From assembly GCA_014529385.2 (NCBI GenBank), contig CM043960.1, forward strand, positions 23,076,896-23,140,895: a stretch of 64,000 bases of DNA, given 5' to 3'. Source of the DNA: Adiantum capillus-veneris (Eukaryota; Streptophyta; Polypodiopsida; Polypodiales; Pteridaceae). A model generated the notes under the pieces. That model searched no databases, was not told the origin of the DNA, and saw only the letters and a program-made list of their open reading frames with translations. The first letter of the stretch is position 1, and every line of letters starts with the position of its first letter. The position numbers and the translations under genes were made by a program. This document shows, in pieces, positions 1-11,816 of the stretch.

Positions 1-435
1 CACACACACACTATGGGCGTTCGTCCACAACAAAGGAAGGAAGCTCTACCATCGGGGGCAAGGTTGACCGCAAGGATAAGAAAGAAAGAGCTAAGTGGGT
101 CCCCGACCTCACCTCCCCCCCCCCCCCCCCCCCCCTCTCCCCCCCGCCCCAACCCCCCACCAAAAAAAAATAAAAATGTTTGAAACGTGCATGCACACAC
201 ACACACTAAAGAATAAATGTAAACCTGACCTTCTGCATTTTTTCTCTTTTGCGATTGACTTGTTTGTCCTCTTTGCGCTTCGATTTGTTTCTTGCGCAAT
301 GCTTTTTCTTTTGCGATTGACTTGTTTGTCCTCTTTGCGCTTCGATTTGTTTGCTTGCGCAATGCGATGCGTGATTAGAGTGAGAGAGAGGAAAAGAGAG
401 AAAAAAATGAGTGGGAGAAAAAGATTGGTGTGAGA

Positions 436-485
<50 letters not shown>

Positions 486-617
486 GAAATGAAGAGGAGG
501 AACGGATACTTAGTGAAAAAAATGCTTGATTACTGCAATGTGCATGTTTATATTTAATGATGAGAGAGAAAGAGAGAGAGAATGTTTGATTAATGTATGT
601 TTATGTTTAATGATTAA

Positions 618-667
<50 letters not shown>

Positions 668-1050
668 AGAAAAGAATGTTTGATTAGACTAGCTTTATGT
701 TCAATTCAGTGAATGAAAGCTAAGTTTGAACATAACTAAATTAGGTGGAAAAAAACAGAAAATGAGAAAATGACCCTAAAATGATTGAATGAGTTTAAAG
801 AAAAAAATCAATGATTAAAAGAAAAAAAGTGTAAATGAGAAAATGACCTTAAAATGATTAAATAAGTTTTTTTTTAAAAATCAATAAAAAAAGAGAGAGT
901 AAATGACCCTAGAATAACTAAATGAGTTTGAGAGAAAATGTGATTTTTAAAGTAGTTTGAAAGAAAAAAAATGTTGAGAGATAGAGAGGGATGGAGAGAT
1001 AGAGAGAGAATGTATATATATATATATATCTATATATATATATGTATCTA
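1..1050. repeat. Microsatellite-rich segment
   Basis: The window opens with short CA repeats, a 23-base C homopolymer near 112-134, a (GT)n-(GA)n compound tract near 439-486, another near 622-666, and a (TA)n tract near 1014-1043. Between them the sequence is purine-rich on the plus strand (many GAGA and AAATGA runs). I see no gene. The short ORFs here are products of the low-complexity sequence. Confidence 0.9.
238..366. repeat. 62-bp tandem duplication
   Basis: Two adjacent near-identical copies of a 62-base unit containing GCGATTGACTTG and TTGCGCTTCGATTTG. The core falls at 251 and again at 313. The second copy has one extra base. No function is apparent. Confidence 0.9.
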
Positions 1051-1286
1051 ACTAGAATTCATCCTCATCTGCACTCTGGATGTCGAGAGAGTATGGCTCG
1101 AATCCTCTGTTGTAGTCTCCGTCGATGCTGTATAGCCCCTCTCCTCAATCATGCTCGTTTGGATCTCTGTAGCTCCAGTGCTCGGTCGATGAGAGTGCCG
1201 GTAGTGGTCGACTGAGTGTGGGCCGAGCTCTGCGGTGATGGCTGCTCCTCTGGCTGTCCCATATCTAGTGAAAAGAAATCTGTAAT

Positions 1287-2400
1287 CTATCTTTGGGACT
1301 GTCTCTCTCTATCTCTCCCCCGTAAAGTGTCTCTATATCTGTGTAACTCAAGTAGATATAGCCCAAGACATCTTTGATCCTCATAACTCATTACCCTAGA
1401 GAAAGAACCGAAACCCTCTCTGTATAAGCACTGGAAACGGCCACGTATCTCATAGTACACTATGCAATGATATATGTAATGTAGCTCTATCTCTGGCTGT
1501 AATAACTGGCATAAGCGGCGTATCCTGTTGTCTAATGGTATCCTTCTGAATCTACTAGTCTCAATCTCCAGCTGATGTGAGGATGTGCGTATCTGACCAA
1601 TGGCACATCGCAAACCATGAGACATATGTGTGTCCATGTAGTTGGGTTGAATCACAAACCCATCCCCCATGAGGTGGAGAAGATGCTCTCTATAGAAAGC
1701 CATCTTCGTGCCCTACTCATATGGCAACTCTATCCATGTCCTCCTGGTATCTTCGTGCCCTATCCATATGGCAACTCTTCGTGCCCTACTCATATGGCAA
1801 CTCTATCCATGTCCTCCCGTGTAAGAGACATCGAGGGTGCCTAAAGAGAGGACTGGAAAGGGGGCAGCCTGTCCATGGTGAATCCATGCGTCTGAAACCA
1901 TGGTGTCATCTGTGCATACCAGCATGTCCGTACGTCTCCAACCATCCTGGCCTACAGAATGTCCCCATATCTACACCCCATACAACTTAGTTGAGGCTAC
2001 TAAAGTATCAAAGAGCCATAACTTTGTCCGAGGTTCTTGGAACTGAACCTGCGAACACATCCTCTCCAAGCCTCCCAAGGCCGCAAAAGCTCTAGTCAGT
2101 CTAGTCTTTGCTGCTCGCACCAAAGAAAACCGTGGCCCAGTGAAGACAACCCTAAGGTAAGTGTATGCATTTGTATACTCTACAATCTCTTGACCATATG
2201 TGAAAGACGGTGCTGATCTCCTGATCCACTTTGGTGTGGTGTTAAACACCATAACCTTAATTTTACCAAGGTTTACAAACAATCCACTATCCTCTACTGT
2301 GTAATGCATACAACATTCGCTGCATACCCTCTGGTGAGTCAAAGATCAACACAATATCGTCAACATATAACAACAATGGGATACACATCCCTGCGAGGTG
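1287..2400 (-). pseudogene. LINE (non-LTR) reverse transcriptase fragment
   Basis: Minus-strand remains of a non-LTR retrotransposon. Around 2345-2400 the minus strand encodes LLLYVDDIVLIF, the RT palm motif with YVDD. A frameshift then leads into an open stretch (2342-1971) with GLFVNLGKIKVMVF and EPRTKLWLFDTLV, which matches the thumb/connection region of plant and algal LINE RTs. After an expanded repeat at about 1704-1825, the frame 1703-1287 carries IRTSSHQLEIETSRFRR and a Cys/His-poor tail typical of the LINE RT C-terminus. The endonuclease and the N-terminal half of RT are absent, so this is a truncated, frameshifted relic. It is related to, but clearly diverged from, the LINE at 36.6-39.1 kb. 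Confidence 0.75.
1704..1825. repeat. Triplicated short repeat inside LINE relic
   Basis: The string CTTCGTGCCCTACTCATATG is present around 1704, 1752 (one variant) and 1777, each followed by GCAACTC; two copies continue into TATCCATGTCCTCC. It expands the LINE relic between RT and the C-terminal domain. Confidence 0.85.
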
Positions 2401-2678
2401 GAAAGAGAGATAGAGCAAGGAAAGAGAGAGAGAGATAGAGATAGGGCAAGGGAGGAGAGAGAGAGAGTAGAGAGAGAGGGATTTAGAGGGGGGGAGAGAG
2501 AGAAAGAAAAATAGAGAGAGGGATAGTTAGAGATATCGAAAAGAGTAGGGAGATTATAGATTGGGTGTATGTAACTCTTTTGTTGTATATATTTATAGTA
2601 CATATTTGTATATACTTTCATATGTGAGTGTGTGTGTATATACTTATAGTACATATTTGTATATACTTTCATATGTGA

Positions 2679-2681
<3 letters not shown>

Positions 2682-2724
<43 letters not shown>
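2682..2724. repeat. (GT)n microsatellite
   Basis: Uninterrupted GT dinucleotides. A second tract lies at about 2966-3002. Confidence 0.95.
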
Positions 2725-2728
<4 letters not shown>

Positions 2729-2730
2729 AT

Positions 2731-2937
2731 GCACTAAGTAAGGGAACATAGCATTCGATGGATGAATGCTTCCTCTTGGGTATAGTCCCTTTTTAATCGT
2801 TGCTTTGTAGTCCTTGATCCACGCACCGCAACATAGTACGCTTCGTTTTACCACAACTGAAATTGTGATGCTCTCTAAAGAGGTGCCACTAGACTATTGG
2901 CACTACTAGCCTCAATTTAGGTCTAATAGTATATGTA
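2731..2937. repeat. ~210-bp dispersed repeat, copy 1
   Basis: Begins with GCACTAAGTAAGGGA and ends near GGTCTAATAGTATATG. Two further diverged copies sit at about 11817-12015 and 12146-12354, on the other side of the chromovirus. This suggests the chromovirus split an older local array. The unit has no recognisable coding content. Confidence 0.85.
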
Positions 2938-2963
2938 TGTAGGCATATGTATATATGTATCTA

Positions 2964-3004
<41 letters not shown>

Positions 3005-3136
3005 TAGAGCTTGTGCATATACACCAAATGTACCTCTCTTTGTAGAATAAATATAGATGAGGTGTAGAAAGACTGATAGATAGTGGATAAAAACCTATCT
3101 ACATCTCTCTCTACACCTAATCTACCTCTCTTTGAA

Positions 3137-3141
3137 TGTCT
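3137..3141. other. Target-site duplication TGTCT (left)
   Basis: TGTCT abuts the left LTR and is repeated exactly at 11495-11499, abutting the right LTR. This is the expected 5-bp duplication for a Ty3/gypsy integrase. Confidence 0.9.
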
Positions 3142-4727
3142 TGTAATGAAATTGGCCTATTAACTTGAGAGTAGCAAAAATTAATGAGAGTACTTTTGAG
3201 AAATTACTTTGTGAGCATAACGGGTGAACATAATTGAAGATAAAAACATAGACATAGCAATTAGTTAACTTGGCATGAACAATACTTTTGCAAGATAATT
3301 TAGAGAGCATGACAACAATTGAGGACCGGATTTATGTGGAGCCGGTCCCCCCTCCAATAGGCATTTGTATTATGAGTTCTCCCATTAAGAGAGACTTGTT
3401 ACAATACAATCTTTGTGTTCCTCGTGACCTAGGTGATGCAATGAAGATGGAAAGATTCATGCATCACAAGCATAATATAAACTTTGTGGAAAGCTTTAAC
3501 TATCCCAAGCCTCAGTCCCAAGACCTCAAACACCTTTAAAGATGGAGAGAGCTAGTAGGGAATGAGGGTAGGCAAGAGGAAGAAGATACATTTCATAGGA
3601 GAAAGAATTAATTCCTCACTTATCATCACTCTTCTTGCTAGCATACATAATAGCATAGTAATGAAGATGGAGAAGATGACAAGCTTAAGCATTGAAGCAT
3701 GGCTCTTGGTTGAATTTGCACTCCATAGCCAAGAGTGTTGGTGTAGGCTCTCAACCTCTACTTGCTTGGTAAAGGAGAGGGAGCTCTTGCACTTTGCACA
3801 ATGCACAATGAGAGTGTGTGTGGGAGAGTATACTCCTAAGCGCCCCCCTAGCTTGATTTGGTCTACCCCCCCCCTTGTAGTTCATGCTTGAAGCTCATTG
3901 GATCCCTCCAGGCCTAGCCAATCACAAGCAGGAGGCATTACAAGCAACAAGGGTAGCCTTAGGACAAGTGTCCCCCTTTCCCCTTTGAGGGAGAGGACTT
4001 GATAAATGCAGACAATTAATTAAATCTTTTAAATTATCATTGGACCTCTTGGGTGGCCAACTAATAGGCTTCAGGGACACCATGAGGGCAACATGAGGAG
4101 GAACTTGACAAGTGTCCCTTTTGCTTTCTTTGTACCAAGCATGCTTTGTGTGAGTATGTGGGTGTTCTCTCTCATCCCCCCTGTTGTAGGGCTTGCCCCC
4201 TCATTGTAGGGATTGAATCTTGACTTTTTGACACCTCAAGCCCCTCAAGCTTAGGCCCAGTTCCCACCACAAGCTTGGCCCTTAAGCACTTCAAGCTTGG
4301 ACTGGGTTCTCACCTCAAGTGCAGCCCTAGCATCTCAAGCATGACAAGCACCTCAAGCATCTCAATCATCAAGCACCTCAAGCATCTCAAGCACCTTAGT
4401 CATCAAGCATGACAAGCATCTCAAGCACCTTAAGCTTGGGCCGGGTTCCCACCTCAAGCTCAGCCCTAGCTTACCTAAGGTCAAAGGACTTTTACACTAA
4501 CTATTGGAGGTCTTCACAATGAAGCTAACCCTAAGGTCTTATGCTCCATTGGTTAACCTTGCTCTTTGATATACCATCTCTCATTTGGGCCCCTTTACCA
4601 TTGGCCTCGTGTTGAGATAGATCTATGTCTATATCTTAACCCTTGTTCCCGTTTATTCTCCCACATTAAATGATTAGTTTAATATGAGAAAATCATTTGG
4701 GTTGGTTAGATATTAGATTTTATGACA
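3142..4727 (-). repeat. Chromovirus 3' LTR
   Basis: 1586 bp. It begins TGTAATG and ends TATGACA on the plus strand (TGTCATA...CATTACA in element orientation) and aligns with 9945-11494 over its whole length with scattered substitutions and small indels. It includes a region rich in CTCAAGCATCTCAAGCAC-type short repeats (about 4330-4460). The purine tract (minus strand GATTTCAAGAGAGAGG) lies immediately inside, at about 4728-4745. Confidence 0.93.
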
Positions 4728-5085
4728 TTACCTCTCTCTTGAAATCATAATCATCCTCGACTATGAGGTAGAGGAGATAAAGCCTTAGTCATTAGTCAAT
4801 CTTATTTAGCGGGTAGAGGATCCCTTTTTACCCTACGACATCTTTCCAAGATGGATGGCTAATCCATTTGGTGCTTGGGAGACATAGATGCCGCAAGCAT
4901 GTTGCTCTTTAGTCCATTTCATTCTCCCAAAGTAGAGTGAAAAATTCTACTTGGTGTTTGAGAGACGTCGTCATCACAAACATAATTCTAAGCATGCATA
5001 CTATTTAAATTTGTGCACATTAAAAAAGAGAACTAGTCTTATAAAACAAAAACATGGGTCATTTAAAAGAAATTTGTACATTTGC

Positions 5086-6291
5086 TTACTCTAATGTATC
5101 ATTGTAAGCATTGACAAGGTTCATACTATCCTTAAGCTGTATTCCTTGCATCCATCTAGCATCTTCAAAAGAATAATTTTTGAACTTAATAAGATATCGT
5201 CGGATAATCTTACCATGTCGTAGTACCTTGTCTTCATGCCGAAGGATAGCTTCAGGTTGTAGCACCTCTTCTTGGTCTTCAACTTTGGGAGGGTCTTCAA
5301 TAATTGGTTCACTTGGTGGCTCTCCTTTGTAGGGCTTGAGTAGGCTCACATGAAAAGCATTGTGTATGAGCCAATGGTTGGGCAACTTGAGTTGGTAAGC
5401 CATCTCATTGATGGGCTTTAAGATTTGGAAAGGACCATAGTATCTTTTTGCTAGCTTAGCATAATACTTTTGATGGCCCATAGGATTTTTGTCCGTCGTT
5501 TGCCTTAATCGAGCCTTAGGAAACTTAAGTAAGACCCAATCATTTTCTTTGAATGTTAAGGCCCTTCTGTGCTTGTTAGCAGTAGCTTTTTGCCTTTGTT
5601 GAGATATAGATATAGCCTGCTTAATCTTTTGTAAAGATTCTTGTAGGTCACGGCTATACTCATCGGCGGCAAAGATATGTACTTTGAGTAGCAAGGGACT
5701 TTTAGGTCTTCCCTCAATGATCTCAAAAGGTGCTTTTCCTGTAGAAGTATGTATAGTAATATTGTAGGCATACTCTACAAGAGGTAAGTACTTTTCCCAT
5801 TGTGAGCATTGATCTACTTCGGTAATATAAGTCTTGAGTAGATCGAGTATCGTAAGATTGGCTATCTCACTTTGGTCATCCATTTGTGGGTGATAGGCCG
5901 AAGAGAAATTCAATCTTGTTCCTAGATTTTCAAAGAGACCTTTCCAAAAATTACTGGTCATTCTAAGATCTCTATTTTACACGATGGATGTTGGTAATCC
6001 ATGGTGTTTAAAAATTTGTGATATGAAGAGAGTTTCCATTTGGTGTGCCTTAATATTCTTTTTGACAGGAATAAAGTGTGCTTGCTTGCTAAACCTATCG
6101 ACTATTGTCCATATTCTCGTATTCCCATGGATATACTTGGGCAATCCAAAGATGAAATCCATGGATATACTCTCCCATGGTGAATTTGGGATAGGCAATG
6201 GCTGGAATAATCTAGGTTGCTTCCCTCTACCATATTTGTTCTTTTGGCATACTACATATTTTGAAACATACTCTTGTATGTCCACTTTCAT
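5086..6291 (-). pseudogene. Chromovirus integrase with chromodomain-like C-terminus (broken)
   Basis: The minus-strand frame 6291-5977 starts in the zinc-binding region (YVVCQKNK) and enters the integrase core with SMDFIFGLP, whose Asp is the first catalytic residue, then TIVDRFSKQAHF. A stop follows HGLPTSIV. The next residues read NRD where Ty3/gypsy integrases normally have DRD, so the second catalytic Asp appears changed to Asn. The frame then resumes (5961-5086) with NFWKGLFENLG and YHPQMDDQSE, the Glu being the third catalytic residue. The C-terminal ~60 residues contain PEAILRHEDK, YLIKFKNYSFEDARW, matching the chromodomain-like pattern of hydrophobic and aromatic residues. Two independent lesions at one active site indicate a dead enzyme. 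Confidence 0.9.
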
Positions 6292-6578
6292 GGTAGGACA
6301 ATAGAAATACGTCTCTACTTCTCAAAGAGTAGGTTGAATACCTCTATGCCCCGCATAGGAAGGAGCATGGGATTCATACATAACTTTCTCACGAAGGGAA
6401 TGGATAACACATAGCCTATTGCCGTGGAGAAGATAACCAATCCTCAAGGTGAATGATCCTCTTTCTTCGCCAAATCAAGGGCTGACATTATGTCTCTAAA
6501 GTCAGGGTCAATAGTATACTCATCTATCATAGAGGATAGATCATTGTGAGTAGCAATAGACACCGCATTAACTTTTGG

Positions 6579-7023
6579 TCATCGTGAAAGTGCATCAGCC
6601 ACTTGATTGTGCTTACCAGCAATGTGAGCAATATGGAAATTAAATTGCAAAAGAAAATTTGCCCACCTCATTTGTTTGTCAGAAAGCTTGGTTTGCGTCA
6701 TGAAATACTTGAGACTTTGGTGGTCAGTGCGTAGAATGAATGGAGTCCCCAATAGGTAGTGCTTCCATGTGTCTAGGACATGTAGAACAACTAAAAGCTC
6801 TTTCTCATAAATGCCCAAGACTCGTTCATCCGTATTGAGCCTTCGCCTCTCATATGCTATGGCATGCCCTTCTTGAAGCAAAATTGCTCCAAGGCAATCA
6901 CCACAAGCATCACATTAGACCTGAAATGGCTTTGAGAGATCCGGAAGCATGAGGACTGGTTGGGAGATAAGCTTCTCCTTGAGCTTCTCAAAAGCATTTT
7001 GGTCCTTAGCAGTCCATACATAC
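6579..7023 (-). pseudogene. Chromovirus RNase H domain (partly degraded)
   Basis: The minus-strand frame 6881-6579 reads AIAYERRRLNTDERV, EKELLVVLHVLDTWKHYLLG, LRTDHQSLKYF and ends HIAGKHNQVADALSR, the classic Ty3/gypsy RNase H C-terminal signature. The first part of the domain (6882-7023), which should contain the CDAS catalytic region, is recognisable only across frame changes and a stop. The segment from 6578 to 6292, linking RNase H to integrase, has stops and no further domain. Confidence 0.85.
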
Positions 7024-8028
7024 TTAACGTTCCTTCTTGGTTAAGTCATGTAGTGGTCCTACTATTTGAGAGAATTTTTCTATGAAGCGTCTATAGTATG
7101 CGCACATACCAATAAAGCTTCTTAACTCATGTAGATTTCTTGGATTAGGCCATGCTTTTATTATCTCTAACTTTGATGGATCCATACGGATACCATCTTG
7201 AGAGATAATATGACCTAGGTATTGAATCTCTTGTAGGAAAAAATCGCTTTTCTTTTGGTTGAGAAAAATCTTGTTCTCCCTCAATGCTTGAAAAATCACT
7301 TGGACATGTTGCTTATGTTCCTCCAAAGACTTGGAGTGGATGATGATATCATCAAAGAACACTCCAGTGAATTTGCGGTAAGGTCTAACAATTTTCTCCA
7401 TTAGACGATTGAATGTAGTTCGTGCATTAGTCAAGCCAAAAGGCATGACTAGATATTCATAAAGACCAAACGTTGTGCAAAACGCCCTCTTTAGGATATC
7501 TTCATTCACTATCCTTATTTGATGATAGCCACTTTTAAGGTCAATCCTACTGAAGTAGGTAGAGCTTTGTAGCTTATCAAACAGATCTTCTACCCGAGGC
7601 ATGAGAAATCTGTTTTTGATAGTGATATGATTTAGTGCTTGATATTCCACACACATATGGTATGTACCATCTTTCTTTTGCACTAAAAGGACTGGAGAAC
7701 AAAAGGGAGAGGAACTAGGCCTCACCATCCCTTTGTCTACCAATTCCTGTACTTGCCTCATGATCTCCTCTTGTTAATCTTGAGAGACTCGATAAGGAGG
7801 CTTGCTAGGCGGTGAGCTTCCTAGAAGGAGCTCAATGCGATGATCATCATCCACCCATTTTGGAGGTAAGTCCATAGGAATATCATCGATGAAAAGATCT
7901 TGGAATCCTTTTAGAAAATTAGACAAGTCTAACTCTTCTTGATTCCTACCATTTACATTTGATGAAACATTAGGATCTTTTAGAGACTCTTTGACAAAAA
8001 TCATGTACACAAAAACTGAGCTCTTCAT
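7024..8028 (-). pseudogene. Chromovirus reverse transcriptase
   Basis: Frame 8028-7774 encodes the linker before RT (FQDLFIDDIPMDLPP, PPSKPPYRVSQD) and ends in a TAA at 7771-7773. The same frame continues at once as QEEIMRQVQELVDKGMVRPS, so a single in-frame stop splits the polyprotein. Frame 7761-7024 carries the RT fingers and palm: SPFCSPVLLVQKKDGTY, IDLKSGYHQIRI and GVFFDDIIIHSKS, where FFDD replaces the usual YVDD or FVDD. It continues through KCDFL-like and LGHIIS motifs to the thumb. Apart from the stop the domain looks complete. Confidence 0.92.
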
Positions 8029-8091
8029 TGACTTATCAAAAGCAGGAGGATTTACAAGTGGACTAGTGCAACCATGCTCACTAGCATCTAT

Positions 8092-9530
8092 TTACACGCT
8101 GTTTCCCCTGTAGATGAAGTAGATTCTCCTTTCAGGAAACTTCATATTGGCAGCCATGCGATCAAACCATGGCGCCCCTAGGATAGCATCCTCATGTTGG
8201 AGAGGAGAGATAAAAAAGTCTTCTTTGTCGACATAGCTTTGGACATGAAGCCTCAATTTCCCAATCAAGGGAGTAACGGAGGCTTGCTGCCCCTTGAAAG
8301 CTGTGTCAGCCATTACCATATCTCCCATCTCGAAAGCTTGAATGTCCAACTTGGTGGCCAAATCTATTGATATGAAGTTGTGAGTAGAGCCAGGGTCAAA
8401 CAAGATGAAGGCATCATGCTCTCTTACCTTTTCCCAAGCATAGAAAAGTGACGATCCTTTGCAATGAGCATCCTCTTTTGGAGTTTTAATAGTGGAATCC
8501 CTTGGAGTCTCATTGCAAGCATTCTTCTTGGGGCAAGAAGCCATGTCCTTGCTCCCCACACTTAAAACACTTATGGTCCTTGCGAAAAGCTTCAAGCTCT
8601 TCAGGAGAGAGTTTGTTTTTGCCTTTGTAAACTCCCTTCTCCTTGGACCGATTGTTGTTGTTGTTGTTGGAAGTGCCTTGGGAAGAATTTTGAACATTGG
8701 TTTTCCCCTTTGCATCATTTTTGTCTTTGTTTTCCATGGGCTTGACATTCCGTCTAGCCCCTTGATGGAAATTGATGCGTGAAGCAACCATTGGTGTGAT
8801 GGAGTATGTCGGTGATAGGACCAAGCCATTGAGAGTTGATGTATTTTGGCCATCTCTTCAGGTAATGCCGCACAAAATTTTTGCTTTTGCTTGGCAAAGT
8901 CTATCTTTTGAAAGATAGTAGCCTTGAGATGTAAATCCCAAAACTTGTCTACATACTTGTGGATAGACTCATGAGAGATAAGCTTCACACTGCACCATTC
9001 GGTAAGCACTTTGTCCTTTGTATCACTTGCAAGGAATTGCTTCATGATGGAAACTCGTAGAGTTTTCCATGTCTTTGGGGCTTCGTCGTTGCCATGAAGG
9101 CTAGCCCACCATTGACGAGCTGATTTTTGGAAGTGCATAGCTACATGGCGATCGTCTAGACTGCCGTCTTTTCCTCTTGGGAGGAGTGGGCGAACTTCTA
9201 GACCGCCGTCTTCGTGGAGCCACATCTTTAGAGGAACTTAAAGTTTCATTGCTTTCTTGCTCTTTAGATTCCTCCTCTTGTATGGGAGAGAATATTCTTT
9301 TGGGGGTCTCTTCAAGAGGCCTCCTAAGCTCTCTCTCCTCTTGGAGAGGAAGGAAATTTCATAAGCACGAAGTTGTTAAGTAACTTCGGCTGGCAAAGCA
9401 GAGTTGCACATAGCTTGCTACGACCTAGTAATGAGATAATTGACAAACATGGGGCATCATCATTAGCACCTTCATGTGCAAAATCAAAGCTATCAATGTT
9501 CATTCTACTCTCTTGATTATTGTTAGCCAT
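8092..9530 (-). pseudogene. Chromovirus gag-protease
   Basis: The likely gag start is the ATG at 9530 (MANNNQES). A frame change leads to the capsid-like part (from 9225: KSARQWWASLHG, KTWKTLRVSIMKQF, SIHKYVDKFWDLH). Around 8824-8510 the authentic frame is another one, with NNNNNN, KNKLSPEELEAFRKDHKC and the zinc-knuckle start CFKCGEQGHGF. A frameshift inside the knuckle returns to the first frame. The C-terminal part is a retropepsin: FILFDPGSTHNFIS (DPGST replacing the usual D-S/T-G) and AILGAPWFDRMAA (the ILG motif). At least three frame changes make this a pseudogene. The plus-strand ORF at 8492-8782 is its antisense shadow. Confidence 0.87.
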
Positions 9531-9925
9531 GTTAACAAAATTTATGTATGTACTTAGTGTATGCTTTGGCAATTCAAAACCTTAGTTTCCACTCCTCTTA
9601 GCCTTTGAAAATTGGTTGTTAAGTATCTACACCCATGGCTCGAAGTGGTTAATTATAGAGAGTAGTGGAGTAGGTCTAACATAGCAGAGTTGCCGAGGGC
9701 TAGCTCCTTTCGGACTTCTTATGGCTCAATAATGGTAAAGCCGTAGGCAAGTCTAAAAAGACCCCATTATTAAGTCCAAAGCTCCCGAGGTGTGCACCAT
9801 ATCCCACATAGTGGGCTCAACAAAACCGATAATAGATCCGAGTTCCACTTACTCTAATATAATTAACAAAATCAAACATTCATAGGCTACTTAATGACCT
9901 CTCTTCTTAAGCAAGAAAAGAGAAA

Positions 9926-9943
9926 CCAAATCCTCTGATAGCA
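9926..9943 (-). other. Chromovirus primer-binding site
   Basis: Immediately inside the 5' LTR the minus strand reads TGCTATCAGAGGATTTGG. The consensus complement of plant initiator tRNA-Met begins TGGTATCAGAGC, so this is a slightly mutated iMet PBS. Confidence 0.8.
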
Positions 9944-9944
9944 A

Positions 9945-11494
9945 TGTAATGGAATTGGCTTATTACCTTGAGAGTAGCGGAAATTAATGAGAGTACTTTT
10001 GAGAAATTACTTTGTGAGCATAGCCGGTGAACATAATTGAAGATCACAACATAGACATAGCAATTAGTTAACTTGGCGTGAACAATACTTTTGCAAGAGA
10101 GAGAATTTAGAAAACATGACAATAGTTGAGACCGGATTTATGTGGAGCCGGTCCCCCCTTCAATAGGCATTTGTATTATGATTTCTCCCATTAAGAGAGA
10201 CTTGTTACAATAGAATCTTTGTGTTCCTTGTGACCTATGTGATGCAATGAAGATGGAAAGCTTCATGCATCACAAGCATAACATAAACTTTGTGGAAATC
10301 TTTAACTATCCCAAGCCTAAGTCCCAAGACCTCAAACACCTTCGAAGGTGGAGAGAGCTAGTAGGGAATGAGGGTAGGCAAGAAAAAGAAGAAACATTTC
10401 ATAGGACAAAGAATTAGTTCCTCACTTATCATCACTCTTCTTGCCAGCATACATAATAGCATAGTAATGAAGATGGAGAAGATGGCAAGCGTAAGCATTG
10501 AAGCATGGCTCTTGGTTGAATTTGCACTCCATAGCCAAGAGTGTAGATTCTCAACCTTTACTTGCTTGGAAAAGGAGAGGGAGCTCTTGCACTTTGCACA
10601 ATGCACAATGAGTGTGTGTGTGGGAGAGTATATCCCCTAAGCAGCCCCCTAGCTTGCTTTGGCCGACCCCCCCTTGTAGTTCATGCTTGAAGCTCATTGG
10701 ACCCCTCCAGGCCTAGCCAATCGCAAGCAGGAGGCATTACAAGCAACAAGGGTAGCCTTGGGACAAATGTCCCCCTTTCCCCTTTTGAGAGAGAGGACTT
10801 GATAAATGCAAAGACAATTAAAATCTTCTAAATTATCATTGGACCTCTTGGGTGGGCAACCAATAGGCTTCAGGCAAACCATGAGGGCAACAGAGGAGGA
10901 ACTCGACAAGTGTCCCTTTTGCTTCTTTGTACCAAGCATACCTTGTGTGAGTGTGTGGGTGTTCTCTCTCATCCCCCCTCTTGTAGGGCTCGCCCCCTCC
11001 TTGTAGGTATTGAATCTTGACTTTTTGACACCTCAAGTCCCTCAACCTCAAGCCCAGTTCCCACCACAAGCTTGGCCCTTAAGAACTTCAAGCTTGGACT
11101 AGGTTCTCACCTCAAGTGCGGCCCTAGTAGCTCAAGCATGACAAGCACCTCAAGCATCTCAATCATCAAGCACCTTAGGCATCAAGCATGACAAGTACCT
11201 CAAGCACCTTAAGCTTGGGCTGGGTTCCCACCTCAAGCTTAGCCCTAGCTTATAGGATTTTTACACCTAACTATTGGAGGTCTTCAATGAAGCTAACCCT
11301 AAGGTCTTATGCTCCATTGGTTAGCCTTGCTCTTTGATAGACCATCTCTCATTTTGGCCCCTTTACCATTGGCCGCGTGTTGAGATAGGACATGTCTATA
11401 TCTTAACCCTTGTTCCCATTTATTCTCCCACATTAAATGATCAGTTTAATATGAGAAAATCATTTGGGTTGGTTAGATATTATATTTTATGACA
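9945..11494 (-). repeat. Chromovirus 5' LTR
   Basis: 1550 bp, matching 3142-4727. It begins TGTAATG and ends TATGACA on the plus strand. It contains a hairpin-prone GGACCGGATTTATGTGGAGCCGGTCCC motif near 10132. The TSD TGTCT follows at 11495-11499. ORFs read across this LTR (e.g. 10368-10640) have no family resemblance and are treated as chance. Confidence 0.93.
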
Positions 11495-11575
11495 TGTCTC
11501 CTCTCTCTACCTTGATTAGGTAGAAAAATAGAGGTGTGTAGAATAGGCGTAGAAAGATGGATATAAAAATCTCTC

Positions 11576-11578
<3 letters not shown>

Positions 11579-11617
<39 letters not shown>
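11579..11617. repeat. (CT)n microsatellite
   Basis: Uninterrupted CT dinucleotides within a pyrimidine-rich stretch just right of the chromovirus. Confidence 0.95.
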
Positions 11618-11619
<2 letters not shown>

Positions 11620-11816
11620 CCTAGTCTACACCTATTCTACCTCTCTTTCTACACCCTCTCTAGGGCTACTCGATTAGGTGAAAAAGTAGAGGTGTGTAGA
11701 TTAGGCACAGAGAGAGAAAATGAGCGTGTATGTATGTATGTATAAATAAATAAAGAAAGAAAGAAAGAAAGAAAAAAATAAATAAATATAAGTGTGTGTA
11801 TATATGTATGTATGTA

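Larger units (their letters stand above)
3142..11494 (-). mobile_element. Full-length Ty3/gypsy chromovirus retrotransposon
   Basis: Both LTRs, a 5-bp TSD, a tRNA-iMet-like PBS, a purine tract and the domain order gag, protease, RT, RNase H, integrase, chromodomain-like tail are all visible on the minus strand. The 5' LTR is therefore the right-hand copy (9945-11494) and the 3' LTR the left-hand copy (3142-4727). The reading frames are broken by frameshifts near the gag zinc knuckle, a stop between protease and RT, damage in the RNase H start, and a stop plus a changed catalytic residue in integrase. The copy cannot be autonomous. The domain order with integrase last and a C-terminal chromodomain-like segment is diagnostic of chromoviruses. 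Confidence 0.93.

Noticed and set aside
95..433. 112-codon frame starting MGPRPHLPPPPPP
   Set aside because: Generated by the C homopolymer and a 62-bp tandem duplication; no coding evidence.
8492..8782. 96-codon plus-strand frame (MESLGVSLQAFF...)
   Set aside because: Exact antisense of the chromovirus gag nucleocapsid region.
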